Of a stretch of DNA of 64,000 bases, positions 1-8,357 are shown piece by piece. Source of the DNA: JBBPZA01 sp963797015 (lineage in GTDB: Bacteria > Actinomycetota > Thermoleophilia > Solirubrobacterales > Solirubrobacteraceae). The stretch's first letter is position 1; each line of letters opens with the position of its first letter. The translations under genes and the position numbers were made by a program. The stretch lies in assembly GCA_963797015.1 (NCBI GenBank), contig CAWCNV010000003.1, forward strand, positions 1-64,000, read 5' to 3'. The notes beneath the pieces were generated by a model. The model was given only the letters and a program-made list of their open reading frames with translations, made no database searches and had not been told where the DNA came from.

Positions 1-69
<69 letters not shown>

Positions 70-392
70 TCTCCCATTGCAGTGCGCTTTTCGCCCTGTC
101 GCTAAAGGTCCGTTGGCGACAGATGGGCCATACATGGGCCATGTGGGCAGAGTGCGCGCTGCATGCGGAGGGCACATCGTATCGCCACGGCGCTGTGGTC
201 TCAGTCGGCGCGGGCGGCGCGGCGCAGCGGGAACGGCAGCGAAGTCCAGACGCAGCGGGACGCCACCACGACCTCGCGACCCTGCCCGTAGATCGCCTCT
301 GCCTCAGCACGCTCCACGCTCCGGGATTCGCCGCCGACCGGTTGTGTACCCCCAACCGACCTAACGCTGCCGAACCCTCTTTAGAGGGCGAA
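70..392. other. Intergenic stretch between tRNA-Ile and the IS element
   Basis: No convincing gene is visible. Short open frames exist on both strands, but none has a ribosome-binding site or a recognisable product. The only structure seen is a pair of near-palindromic nonamers at 123-131 and 134-142, listed separately. This stretch would hold the promoter of the minus-strand tRNA-Ile gene. Confidence 0.5.
123..142. repeat. Tandem ATGGGCCAT nonamers, 11 bp apart
   Basis: The near-palindromic nonamer ATGGGCCAT occurs at 123-131 and again at 134-142. The 11-bp period is close to one helical turn, as in some repressor or activator sites. It lies about 55 bp upstream of the tRNA-Ile 5' end. There is no further evidence of function and chance is possible. 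Confidence 0.3.
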
Positions 393-401
393 GGTCTTGG
401 A
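393..401. repeat. Left copy of IS target-site duplication
   Basis: GGTCTTGGA sits directly outside the left inverted repeat of the IS256-type element and recurs at 1798-1806 outside the right one. IS256-family elements make 8-9 bp target duplications, so this marks the insertion point. If the element began at 401, the duplication would be 8 bp. Confidence 0.8.
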
Positions 402-1797
402 GTCAAGTCCCAGCACGTGGTGTAAGAGGAGAGCGCTTTCCTCGTCGGTAGGACGCTCGGCTGCTCAGGCCGCTTGGAGCTCGAGTACCTCCTCGCTGGT
501 TCGATCGCGCCGCTCCTCGAGGAGCGGGGCGATCGACTGCTTGCTCATGTAGGCGCGCCCGACGAGCCACTCGTCGTTGGCCTCGATGGCGAGCATGCTC
601 GTCAGCCTGATCAGCGCGGCGTCGTCAGGAAAGATCCCGACGACGTCGGTGCGCCGGCCGATCTCGCGGTTGAAGCGCTCGAGCGGGTTGGTCGAGCGCA
701 GCTTGCGCCAGTGCTCGGCCGGGAAGGGGTAGAAGGCGAGCACGTCCTCCTCGGCCGCCTCAAGCATCCGGGCGACCTTCGGCAGCGGCCGCTCGAGCTG
801 GGCGACCGCCTCCGAGAGCCGCTCGCGCGCCTGCTCGCCCGACTCGGCCTGGAAGACCGGCCGGATCAGTGCCCCGAGCAGGCCGTGCTGGTCCTTTCGG
901 GCGTGGCCCAGGCAGTCCCTAAGGAAGTGCACCGTGCAGCGCTGCCAGGGAGCGCCGAGGACCTGCGCGAGCGCGGCCTTCAGGCCGGGGTGTGCGTCTG
1001 AGATCGCGAGCTGCACCCCGCCCAGTCCGCGCGCCACCAGCGAGCGCAGGAACTCGCGCCAAAACGCCTCGGTTTCGGCCTCGCCGACGTCCAGGCCGAC
1101 GATCTCCCTGCGACCGGTCTCGTGGACAGCGTGGGCGATCACGACGCACTTGCGCACGACGCGGCCGCCGGCGCGGACCTTCTCGACCTTCGCGTCGACG
1201 AACAGATACGGGTAGCGGCCCTCGAGCGGTCGCTGGCGAAACGCCTCGACCTGCTCGTCGAGCCCCGCCGAGATGCGCGAGACCTCCGAGCGTGAGATCC
1301 GCAGCCCGAGCGACTCGACGAGCTGGTCGACCCGCCGCGTCGAGACGCCGCACACGTAGGCCTGCTGAACCACCGCGACGAGCGCTTGCTCAGAGCGCTT
1401 CCTGGGCGCCAGGAAGCTCGGGAAGTAGCTGCCCTGCCTGAGCTTCGGGATCTGCAGCTCGATCTCGCCGGCGCGCGTGTCCCAGCGCCGCGGTCGATAG
1501 CCGTTGCGGTGCGTGGCGCGGTCCGGTGTGCGCTCGCCAAGTTCGGCGCCGACGAGCTCGGAGACCTCTGCCTCCATCAGCTGCTCGACCATCCAGCGCA
1601 ACGACTCGCGCAGAAAGTCGGCGTGCTCGCCGCTCATCAGCTTTCGGACGACCTCCTCGGCCGTCATCCTGTGGCTCTCGGCCATCGTGGTGCTCCCTCC
1701 GTCGAACTTCGCAGGTCCGACGATCTTGAGCGCCGCGGTGGCCGGAACTATCTCGTTCCGTCCGCCACGGTCCTACACCACGCTATGGGACGTGACC
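402..1797 (-). mobile_element. Complete IS256-family insertion sequence
   Basis: The element is about 1.4 kb with one transposase gene. Imperfect terminal inverted repeats are visible: 402-424 begins GTCAAGTCCCA, and the complement of 1774-1796 begins GTCACGTCCCA; both end CGTGGTGTA, with 19 of 23 positions equal. The repeats are flanked by a perfect 9-bp direct repeat at 393-401 and 1798-1806. Intact ends, an intact target duplication and an open transposase frame suggest a fairly recent insertion that may still be active. Joining the flanks does not restore any gene I can recognise. Confidence 0.85.
465..1685 (-). CDS. IS256-family transposase
   Basis: This 406-residue DDE transposase cuts and rejoins the ends of its own element. 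The catalytic acidic residues fit at D164 (in LFVDAKVEK), D230 (in AISDAHPG) and E336 (in STNPLERFNREIGRRT); the last motif is diagnostic of the IS256/MULE family. The N-terminal part (about residues 1-100) contains the usual THRNGYR motif. The ATG at 1685 follows a good AGGGAG ribosome-binding site. Length is normal for the family and no stop or frameshift interrupts it. It fills nearly the whole element and its 3' end lies about 40 bp inside the left inverted repeat. Confidence 0.93.
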   Translation of the reverse strand: MAESHRMTAEEVVRKLMSGEHADFLRESLRWMVEQLMEAEVSELVGAELGERTPDRATHRNGYRPRRWDTRAGEIELQIPKLRQGSYFPSFLAPRKRSEQALVAVVQQAYVCGVSTRRVDQLVESLGLRISRSEVSRISAGLDEQVEAFRQRPLEGRYPYLFVDAKVEKVRAGGRVVRKCVVIAHAVHETGRREIVGLDVGEAETEAFWREFLRSLVARGLGGVQLAISDAHPGLKAALAQVLGAPWQRCTVHFLRDCLGHARKDQHGLLGALIRPVFQAESGEQARERLSEAVAQLERPLPKVARMLEAAEEDVLAFYPFPAEHWRKLRSTNPLERFNREIGRRTDVVGIFPDDAALIRLTSMLAIEANDEWLVGRAYMSKQSIAPLLEERRDRTSEEVLELQAA

Positions 1798-1806
1798 GGT
1801 CTTGGA
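1798..1806. repeat. Right copy of IS target-site duplication
   Basis: GGTCTTGGA is the same sequence and orientation as 393-401, immediately outside the right end of the IS256-type element. Together the two copies define the insertion site. Confidence 0.8.
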
Positions 1807-1933
1807 CTAGAAGCTGGCGCCCTCCGACTCAGGGGGATAGCATCAAACAAACGTCCGTACTGCGTCAGGCGCTGGACTCCGTTCATCGGGACTGTTGTGG
1901 AGCTGCGGCACGGGCAAAGGTAGGGAGACCAAG

Positions 1934-3247
1934 TTGGGGTCGGACACGCATAGCAACGCGCCAGCCGCGCGCTCGAAACTTGCGCGGCTCGCCGCCTTCG
2001 TAGCCATCTTCGCCGCCCTCCTCGCGGTCCTATCCTCAGGCGCCTCGGCGTCGACCGACGCGGCCTCGGCCGGCACCGCACCGCCGAGCGACACCGGGCC
2101 CGGGGCGACCGACACCGCGCCGCCGAGCGACGGTGGCGCCGGGGCGACCGACACCGCACCGCCGAGCGACACCGGGACACCCAGCGACCCCGTCCCGCCA
2201 ACCGACACCGGGACCCCCGTCCCGCCGAGCGACACCGCACCGTCGACCGACACCGCGCCGCCGAGCGACGGTGGAGCCGGGACGACCGACACCGGGACAC
2301 CCAGCGACCCCGTCCCGCCGACCGACACCGGGACACCCAGCGGCGCCGGGACGACCGACACCACACCGCCGAGCGACGGTGGCGCCGGGACGAGCGACAC
2401 CGGGACACCCAGCGACCCCGTCCCGCCGAGCGACACCGGGACCGGGACAACCGACCCCGCGCCGCCGACCGACACCGGGACCGGGACGAGCGACACCGCG
2501 CCGCCGAGCGACGGTGGAGCCCCGCCGACCGATCCCGCGCCGCCGACCGACACCGAGACACCCAGCGACACCGCCCCGCCGACCGATCCCGCGCCGCCGA
2601 CCGACACCGGGACCGGGACGACCGACACCGCGCCGCCGAGCAACGGTGGAGCCGGGACCACCGACACCGCACCACCGAGCAACGGTGGAGCCGGGACCAA
2701 CGACCCGGCCCCGACGACGAACACCGATACCACGACGGTCCCGTCGGGGCCGGTAGTCGGGCCGGTCGATGGTTTCACCGCGCCGCCCGGGCCTGGCTCC
2801 ACGCCGCCCGCCGGGTCGGGTACGTCCGCCCCGACGACGCCCGCGCAGGTGCTTCCAGCGGGAGCGGCTTCTCCGAGTGGGGCGTTCGCCCCCTTTGCCG
2901 CGACCACCTGGTATAGCGCTCTCAGCCCGGCGTTCTTGACCCGCTCGCTCATTCCTGTGACAGCAGGGAGCGCGCTTGCCCCGGGCACCGCTACCGCGGC
3001 GCGGGGCAAGACCGCCGGCGGGTCCCTGCGCCCGCCCGGCGACCCACCCGCTCCGCCTCAGTCGCCCCAGTCGCCTAACTCGCCCAGCGGAGGTTCGGGC
3101 TCCTCGGGCGGCGGCTTCCCCCTAAGTCTCCTCGCCCTGTTGGCGCCGTTCGCGGCACTCGCCGCCTTGTTCTCTGGGCGCCTCATCCTCGCCCCGGCAC
3201 CCTCGCTGCCGGCGGCCTTTGCGGTCCTTCTCGAGCGCCCCGGCTGA
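1934..3247 (+). CDS. Secreted Pro/Thr/Ser-rich repeat protein with C-terminal hydrophobic segment
   Basis: No known enzyme domain is visible. A basic N-terminus followed by a hydrophobic stretch ending SSGASA looks like a signal peptide. About 220 residues follow of degenerate repeats built from TDT, APPSDGGAG and GTPSDPVPP units, then a Pro/Gly-rich linker. A hydrophobic segment (FPLSLLALLAPFAALAALF) near the C-terminus may anchor it in the membrane. No LPXTG motif is present. A TTG at 1934 is preferred because AGGTAGGGAG lies just upstream; the frame is open from a TTG at 1895. Extended low-complexity segments of this kind usually span the cell wall. It is followed 80 bp later by a peptidoglycan-binding-domain gene on the same strand. 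Function is unknown; that it is a real gene is likely but not certain, given the GC-rich repeat. Confidence 0.65.
   Translation: MGSDTHSNAPAARSKLARLAAFVAIFAALLAVLSSGASASTDAASAGTAPPSDTGPGATDTAPPSDGGAGATDTAPPSDTGTPSDPVPPTDTGTPVPPSDTAPSTDTAPPSDGGAGTTDTGTPSDPVPPTDTGTPSGAGTTDTTPPSDGGAGTSDTGTPSDPVPPSDTGTGTTDPAPPTDTGTGTSDTAPPSDGGAPPTDPAPPTDTETPSDTAPPTDPAPPTDTGTGTTDTAPPSNGGAGTTDTAPPSNGGAGTNDPAPTTNTDTTTVPSGPVVGPVDGFTAPPGPGSTPPAGSGTSAPTTPAQVLPAGAASPSGAFAPFAATTWYSALSPAFLTRSLIPVTAGSALAPGTATAARGKTAGGSLRPPGDPPAPPQSPQSPNSPSGGSGSSGGGFPLSLLALLAPFAALAALFSGRLILAPAPSLPAAFAVLLERPG
2080..2720 (+). repeat. Degenerate tandem repeats coding for Pro/Thr-rich blocks
   Basis: Short units such as GCGCCGCCGAGCGAC and ACCGACACCGGGAC are repeated many times, in varying order, through this stretch. 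They encode APPSD, TDTG and TPSDP blocks of the surrounding gene. The repeat keeps several other frames open on both strands, which explains the long antisense reading frames there. Such arrays expand and contract easily. Confidence 0.8.
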
Positions 3248-3327
3248 GTCTCCCCGCCGGGGACTAACCGTGCCGCCGTGCACCGGGTCGGTGCCCGACG
3301 GCGGATTCGCTCGAGAAGGGAGAGACG

Positions 3328-4254
3328 ATGCGAGATGCGCAAGGCAGTGGAGGTGTGTACCACGGCGCGCCCGATGACCCCCAGCGTGTGCGGGCGCTGC
3401 AGTTGCAGCTGTGCCGGTCGGGCGAGAGCCCAGGGCGGATCGACGGGCGCTTCGGTCCACAGACCGAGGCGGCCGTGCGCCGTTTCCAACGCCGCCAGGG
3501 GATGGTCGTCGACGGGGTCGTGGGGCCGTTGACCGCGGTCAGGCTCAGGCGGCCGCGGGCGTTGGTCCTGCCTGCCCGTGGTTCCTACTTGAAGGGCGCG
3601 GTGCAGCCCACTGAGGACCACCCACCCGCAGGGGAGACAAACGCCATGGCAGAGGTGATTTCGCTCGGGGCCCATCGACGAGAGCGACGCGACCGCCGGG
3701 GACGCGGTCCCGGAACGCGCTCCGTCACGTTCTCGTTCGACCTTGCGTCGCCGTTCACCTACCTCGCCGTCGAGCGGGTGCAACGCCTGCAGCCCCGGGC
3801 GCGCTGGGAGCCGGCCTACGCGGAAGCGCTGCGCCGCCATGACCCGTGGTCCGATCCCGTGTCCCGCGCGGCCGCCGAGGCCCGCGCCGCGGCGCTGCGC
3901 GTCCCGCTCGTGTGGCCCGAGCGACCACCCGCCAGCGCGTGCGCGCCTATGCGCGCGGCGGCCTACGCCGCAATTTGCGGCCGGGCCGCGCCGTTCGCGA
4001 TCGCGGCGGCGCGTCTCGCCTTCTGCGGTGGCTTCGACCTCGACGACCTCGAGCTGGTCGCGGAGGCCAGCGCGGCGGCGGGCCTGCCTCTCGACGCTTG
4101 CGTCGACGCGGCGAACGACGCCCGCCGCGACGCCGGCCTCCAGGCCGCGGGCAACCGACTGCTTGCCGCCGGCGCAGATCGGCTGCCCGTCCTAGCTGTC
4201 GACGGTGTGCTGTTCGCCGGCGAGCGGCACATCGCCGAGGCCGGGACCGGCTGA
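3328..4254 (+). CDS. Peptidoglycan-binding domain joined to DsbA-like (2-hydroxychromene-carboxylate isomerase type) domain
   Basis: Residues about 14-75 form a PG_binding_1 module (RVRALQLQL, DGRFGPQTEAAVRRFQ, GMVVDGVVGPLT). From about residue 107 the frame continues into a different protein beginning MAEVISLGAHRRERRD, then a thioredoxin-fold DsbA/isomerase-like domain (VTFSFDLASPFTYLAVERVQ ... LPVLAVDGVLFAGERHIAEA). The ATG at 3328 follows AAGGGAG. An internal ATG at 3646 also follows a good site (AGGGGAG, about 9 bases), so this may be two proteins sharing one unbroken frame, or a genuine fusion. No signal peptide is seen, and the DsbA-like half lacks a clear CXXC, which fits an isomerase or conjugating role rather than disulphide chemistry. 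It may be cotranscribed with the repeat-protein gene upstream. Confidence 0.7.
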   Translation: MRDAQGSGGVYHGAPDDPQRVRALQLQLCRSGESPGRIDGRFGPQTEAAVRRFQRRQGMVVDGVVGPLTAVRLRRPRALVLPARGSYLKGAVQPTEDHPPAGETNAMAEVISLGAHRRERRDRRGRGPGTRSVTFSFDLASPFTYLAVERVQRLQPRARWEPAYAEALRRHDPWSDPVSRAAAEARAAALRVPLVWPERPPASACAPMRAAAYAAICGRAAPFAIAAARLAFCGGFDLDDLELVAEASAAAGLPLDACVDAANDARRDAGLQAAGNRLLAAGADRLPVLAVDGVLFAGERHIAEAGTG

Positions 4255-4410
4255 GTAATCGAGCAGAATCGGCCGTCTGGGTTAGTGGGAGTTCAGGTTG
4301 TCGATGGCGCTGCGTTGCGTCCAGTCCACGTCCGGGGTGCGCGCTGCCCGGACGCCGGGCGATCGGCGCGAGGCACGAGGAGCTCGAGCTCCGGAAATGG
4401 CGGCGGTGTC
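4255..4410. other. Non-coding stretch before the tRNA fragment
   Basis: No gene, hairpin or repeat that I can support is seen here. It separates the DsbA-like gene from the tRNA-Ile 5' fragment; the non-coding interval then continues to 4625, where the GH71-like gene ends on the minus strand. Confidence 0.5.
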
Positions 4411-4451
<41 letters not shown>

Positions 4452-4625
4452 CTTGCGGCCGTAGGAGAGGGCCGGCGCCGAACCCATGGATGCCGCTCGA
4501 CCGAATGGCGCTTCCATGACCCGCGCGCACCGGCTCGTCGCATGCCCGCGGGGCCACGTTAGCGCCGCGAGACAAGTCGGTCGAAGCCCCGTGGCGGGGT
4601 TATCGGCCTCCGTCCGCCGAGCGGG

Positions 4626-6510
4626 CTACCGCCCGAAGCTCGAGACCCCTCGGTACTGCTCGTCCTGGACGAGGAAGCGGTCGCGGACGGGCCAGGGGGA
4701 GCGCACGGAGAACCGGATACCGGGTCCGCTCCCGGTGACCGTCACCGATCCGACGCTCAGCGGGACGAGGCGGGCCGAGACGCCGGCCGGGGCGAGGTAG
4801 CGATAGGTGGAGCCTCCGACGGTCACCGTGATGTTGGCGCCGGCGGTCAGGAAGGTGAGGACCTCGACCGTGTCGCGCGGCCGAACCGATTGACCGGCTG
4901 CGAAATTCGGCTTCATCAAAGACGTGTTGCCGCCGGCGGGATCGGGCGTGGCGCCCGCGAACTGGATCCGGTGCGTCACGTAGGCGCCGCTGTCGACGAT
5001 GCGAGGCGACGCGCCCGTCTTGAACTTGGCGAGGTAGTAGCTGGAGATATCGAGCAAGGTCGAGCCCGCGTCCTGCGACGGTGCGAACTCGGTGCCCTCG
5101 CCGTAGTCGTTCCAGGTCGCCATCTGGACCCAGTCGGCGCCCGCGATGGCCGAGTTCCACGTGTAGCGCAGGTTCTCGGTGTTGTTCGCCTCCCAGTAGA
5201 TCTGCTGCGTCGGCCGAGCGTCCTGGGCGCTGACCGCCTGCATGTAGACCTTGCCGAGGCCGTGGACGAAGTTCGCCTCCGCGACGTATTGGTTGGCGGC
5301 GCCGGTGCCCGCCGGGCTGCGGCCGCCCCAACGTTCCCATCCCGTAGCTGATGCTCGCGAACTTGCTGGCGTTTCCGTAGATGTCGATGAAGGTCGGCAC
5401 GAGCGCGGTGCTGGTACCGAGCGCCTGGAGCGCGGACTTGAACGACGACCAGTAGGAGACCCCCTGCTGCTCGGGCGCCCACGGCGAGATCACCAGGCGC
5501 CCGTCGCCGAGCCGGAACAGCGCGGGGTTGCCGTCCAGCGCGTGGACCCTCTGCGCCAGCGTCGTCGGGGAGGGCGACTGGCCCGAGATGACGGGCATCA
5601 GGATGATCTTGAAGCCGGGCGACACGATCTGAGCCGCAGCCATCAGCCGCTTGATGCGATCCAGGATGTAACCGCTGGTCAGCGAGTCGGCGTTCACGAT
5701 GAAGCCGTCGATGCCCGCGCTCACCGCACGGGCGACGTCGACCTCCATGTCAACAAGCTCCCAGTCGCCGCCGATCGGGCTGCGCGGCAACGGCCGATCA
5801 CGCGCATAACCGCCGAACGCCTTATAAGCGCCGCCGAAACCGTTCGGATTGAGGTAATCGGTCGCGTACATGTCCTGCAACGGCGGCCGGTTGTCCTGCG
5901 AGATCACATACTGCGGGTGGTAATGCGCGAAGACAAGCCGAGAGGAGGCGCGCAGAACCGACGCCGACGGCATCTTGAATGGGAGTCGTGCGGCGCTGCC
6001 GACGGGCTGCGAGCCCGGCGGCGTTCCGACGGCCCCGCCTACTTGCCCGGGTCCGCCCTGAGTACCCGAGGCGGGCAGGGGCCCGCTGCGAATGCGGAAC
6101 GAGCCCCGTTTTACGATGGTCAGCGCCGCGCGGCGCGACCGTCTTTCCCTGACCCGGATCCGTGCCTTGACCGCTCCGAGGCTCGAGGGTTTACGGCGCG
6201 ACCGGCCACACGCGACGCGCAGCGTCCATTTCGACCTCTTCGCGTTCTTGGGCACGGACCACTTCAGCCGCACGTAGGGACCGCGCACGACGCGCCGGAA
6301 CGGCCCAGCCACGGTCTTCCGCGGACCCGCGAAGCGCGCCGTGCACACTTTGGCCCCGCCGGCCAACAGATCGGTCTCTGCCGACCTGCCGGCACGAGCC
6401 GTGGTCTTGCGGACCATCTGCGGCGCCCCGGCAACCGCAGGCGCGGCGGCCAGGAGAACGCTGACGACGAGCACAACCAGCAGTGTTGGGACCGATCGGT
6501 GGGCCGTCAT
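4626..6510 (-). pseudogene. Secreted GH71-like endo-1,3-alpha-glucanase, broken by a 1-base frameshift
   Basis: The protein starts at an ATG (6510) with an AGGGGG site 9 bases upstream and a clear signal peptide (TLLVVLVVSVLLAAAPAVAG). A basic beta-rich region follows to about residue 170. The catalytic-type region comes next (LVFAHYHPQYV, GGDWELVDMEVDVARAVSAG, GIDGFIVNADS), resembling family GH71 glycosidases. At 5330-5331 one extra base moves the frame after SISYGMGT. The true continuation (GGRSPAGTGAANQYVAEANF, then IYWEANNTENLRYTW and WNDYGEGTEFAPS) is in the next frame and ends at 4626. Removing one base gives an uninterrupted protein of about 627 residues, so this is either a recent pseudogene or a sequencing error. 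Family assignment is moderately sure; substrate is inferred. Confidence 0.75.
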
Positions 6511-6658
6511 TTCTGTAGCCCCCTGTCGATTCGGGCGCGGCCGCCAGCGCTTCGCGCATCTGCAGCGCCGTGACGCCTGGTCGTAGAACCGCGGCACCGT
6601 AGCCACGACAGGCGATCAAGTCAATTCGGACGGACGATGGTCTCGGCCGATACTCCTG

Positions 6659-7546
6659 TTACCTGGAAATCGCATGGATCGAAGCGCGATTGAGACTGCG
6701 AGCGAGCACGTGGGCGTCTTCGAGCGAGTCGAGGCTGATCTCGGCCCGGAAGCGGCCTCCGCGGCGGGTGACCGTGACCTCGGCGCCAAGCGCGGCGCCG
6801 AGCGCGTCGGCCGCGGCGGCGGTGGCCGCCGCCTCGTCGGGATGGAGGCCGCGCGGGCGCCGGCGGCGGGACACGCGGCGGCCGGAGCTCGAGCGGGCGC
6901 GGTCCTCGAGCTCGCGTACGGACCAGCCGCGCTCGGCCGCCTCGACAGCGAGGCGCCGGCGCTCGTCGTGGTCTGCGCACAACAGCACCGCGCGGCCGTG
7001 CCCCTCGCTCAGCCTCCCGGCGGCGATCAGCTCGAGCGCCTCGTCGGGAAGGTCGAGCAGGCGCAGGAGGTTGGAGATCGCCACGCGGCTGCGGCCGACC
7101 CGGCGCCCGACCTCCTGGCGCGTGAGCCCGAGCTCGTCGACCAGTGCGGCGCAGGCGTGCGCCTCCTCGAGTGGGTTGAGGTCCTCGCGCGCCATGTTCT
7201 CGATCAGCGCGAGCTCGAGCGAGGCGGCGTCGTCGTCAGGGCGGACGATGGCCGGCACGACGTCCAGGCCCGCCAGCTGCGCGGCGCGCCAGCGCCGCTC
7301 GCCGGCGACGAGCTCGTAGCGCCCGCCCGGCCGTGGCCTCACCAGCACCGGCTGGAGGATCCCGCGCGCCCTGACCGACTCGGCCAGTCCCTGCAGCGCC
7401 TCGTCGTCGAAGCGCTCGCGCGGCTGGCGGGGATTGCGCTCGATCAGCTCGACCGCGACCTCGCGCAGCTCCGGCTCGGCCTCGTCGCCAGGCGCGACGG
7501 AGAGGATCGCCGCCAGCCCGCGCCCCATTCCTCGCCGCTCAGCCAT
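6659..7546 (-). CDS. parB: Chromosome-partitioning protein ParB
   Basis: ParB is the CTP-dependent clamp that loads at parS near the origin and, with ParA, segregates the chromosome. The 295-residue protein shows the N-terminal GMGRGLAAIL start, the CTPase region (VELIERNPRQPRERFD ... VAGERRWRAAQLAG ... LIENMAREDLNPLEEA), a helix-turn-helix (LTRQEVGRRVGRSRVAISN) and a short C-terminal dimerisation domain. The ATG at 7546 is well placed, 38 bp after parA. It is the last gene of the leftward origin operon. Confidence 0.96.
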   Translation of the reverse strand: MAERRGMGRGLAAILSVAPGDEAEPELREVAVELIERNPRQPRERFDDEALQGLAESVRARGILQPVLVRPRPGGRYELVAGERRWRAAQLAGLDVVPAIVRPDDDAASLELALIENMAREDLNPLEEAHACAALVDELGLTRQEVGRRVGRSRVAISNLLRLLDLPDEALELIAAGRLSEGHGRAVLLCADHDERRRLAVEAAERGWSVRELEDRARSSSGRRVSRRRRPRGLHPDEAAATAAAADALGAALGAEVTVTRRGGRFRAEISLDSLEDAHVLARSLNRASIHAISR

Positions 7547-7584
7547 GGCGGAGATCCTCGCCGACGGCCCGGATGCGGGCGCTC

Positions 7585-8343
7585 TCAGCCACGCGCGGCC
7601 ACCTCTTTCGCCAGCTCGAAGTACGCGTCGGCCCCCGCGCAGTGCGGGTCGTAGTGGATCACGGGCTGGCCGTAGCTCGGGGCCTCTCCCAGGCGCACGT
7701 TGCGTGGCACGACGGTGTCGAAGACCAGCTCGGGGAAGTGCTGGCGCACCTCGCGCTCGACGTCCTGCCCGAGGCGCGTGCGGCCGTCGTGCATGGTCAG
7801 CAGCATCCCGGCCACCGACAGATGCGGGTTCAGCTCGCGTTGGATCAGGCCGAGCGTGTCGAGCAGGCCGGCGAGGCCCTCGAGGGCGAAGTACTCGGTC
7901 TGCACGGGGACGATCACGCGGTCGGCCGCGACCAGCGCGTTGACCGTGAGCGGCCCCAGGGAAGGCGGGCAGTCGAGGAACGCGTAGTCGTAGCGCTCGC
8001 GAAGCGGCGCGAGCACGTCGCGCAGGCGGCGCTCGGACCCGGCGACGCGCGGGAGCTCGACGTTCGCGCCGGCGAGGTCCGGGCCCGAGGGGACCACGTC
8101 GAGACGCTCGACGTCGCTGGTCCGAACGGCGCGTTCGATCTCCGCCTCGCCGGCGAGCGCCTCGTAGAGGCTGGGCCGCGCCTCCTTGGCGATCCCCAGG
8201 TTGACGGTGGCGTTGCCCTGCGGGTCGACGTCGACGAGCAGCGTCCGGTAGCCGGCCTCGGCGACGCAGGCGCCGAGGTTGACCGCGGTCGTCGTCTTTC
8301 CCACACCGCCCTTCTGGTTCGCGACCGCGTAGACCGTGCCCAT
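7585..8343 (-). CDS. parA: Chromosome-partitioning ATPase ParA
   Basis: ParA is a Walker-type ATPase that binds DNA non-specifically and moves ParB-parS complexes. The deviant Walker A motif KGGVGKTT is at residues 11-18, the A' motif is LLVDVDPQGNAT and the Walker B-like motif is YDYAFLDCPPSLG. At 252 residues it is the chromosomal Soj type without an N-terminal repressor domain. It lies 14 bp after rsmG and 38 bp before parB, consistent with one operon. Confidence 0.96.
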   Translation of the reverse strand: MGTVYAVANQKGGVGKTTTAVNLGACVAEAGYRTLLVDVDPQGNATVNLGIAKEARPSLYEALAGEAEIERAVRTSDVERLDVVPSGPDLAGANVELPRVAGSERRLRDVLAPLRERYDYAFLDCPPSLGPLTVNALVAADRVIVPVQTEYFALEGLAGLLDTLGLIQRELNPHLSVAGMLLTMHDGRTRLGQDVEREVRQHFPELVFDTVVPRNVRLGEAPSYGQPVIHYDPHCAGADAYFELAKEVAARG

Positions 8344-8357
8344 GCTGCGCGCGAACG

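Noticed and set aside
378..455. tRNA-like pieces (GAGTCAAGTCCC and AGAGCGCTTTCC) near the left IS end
   Set aside because: The T-arm-like stem does not pair and most of the stretch is the IS terminal repeat; no complete cloverleaf can be drawn.
1773..3009. Long antisense reading frames (300-388 residues) opposite the Pro/Thr-rich gene
   Set aside because: They are shadows of the GC-rich repeat, have low-complexity Arg/Ser or Gly/Val composition and no ribosome-binding site.
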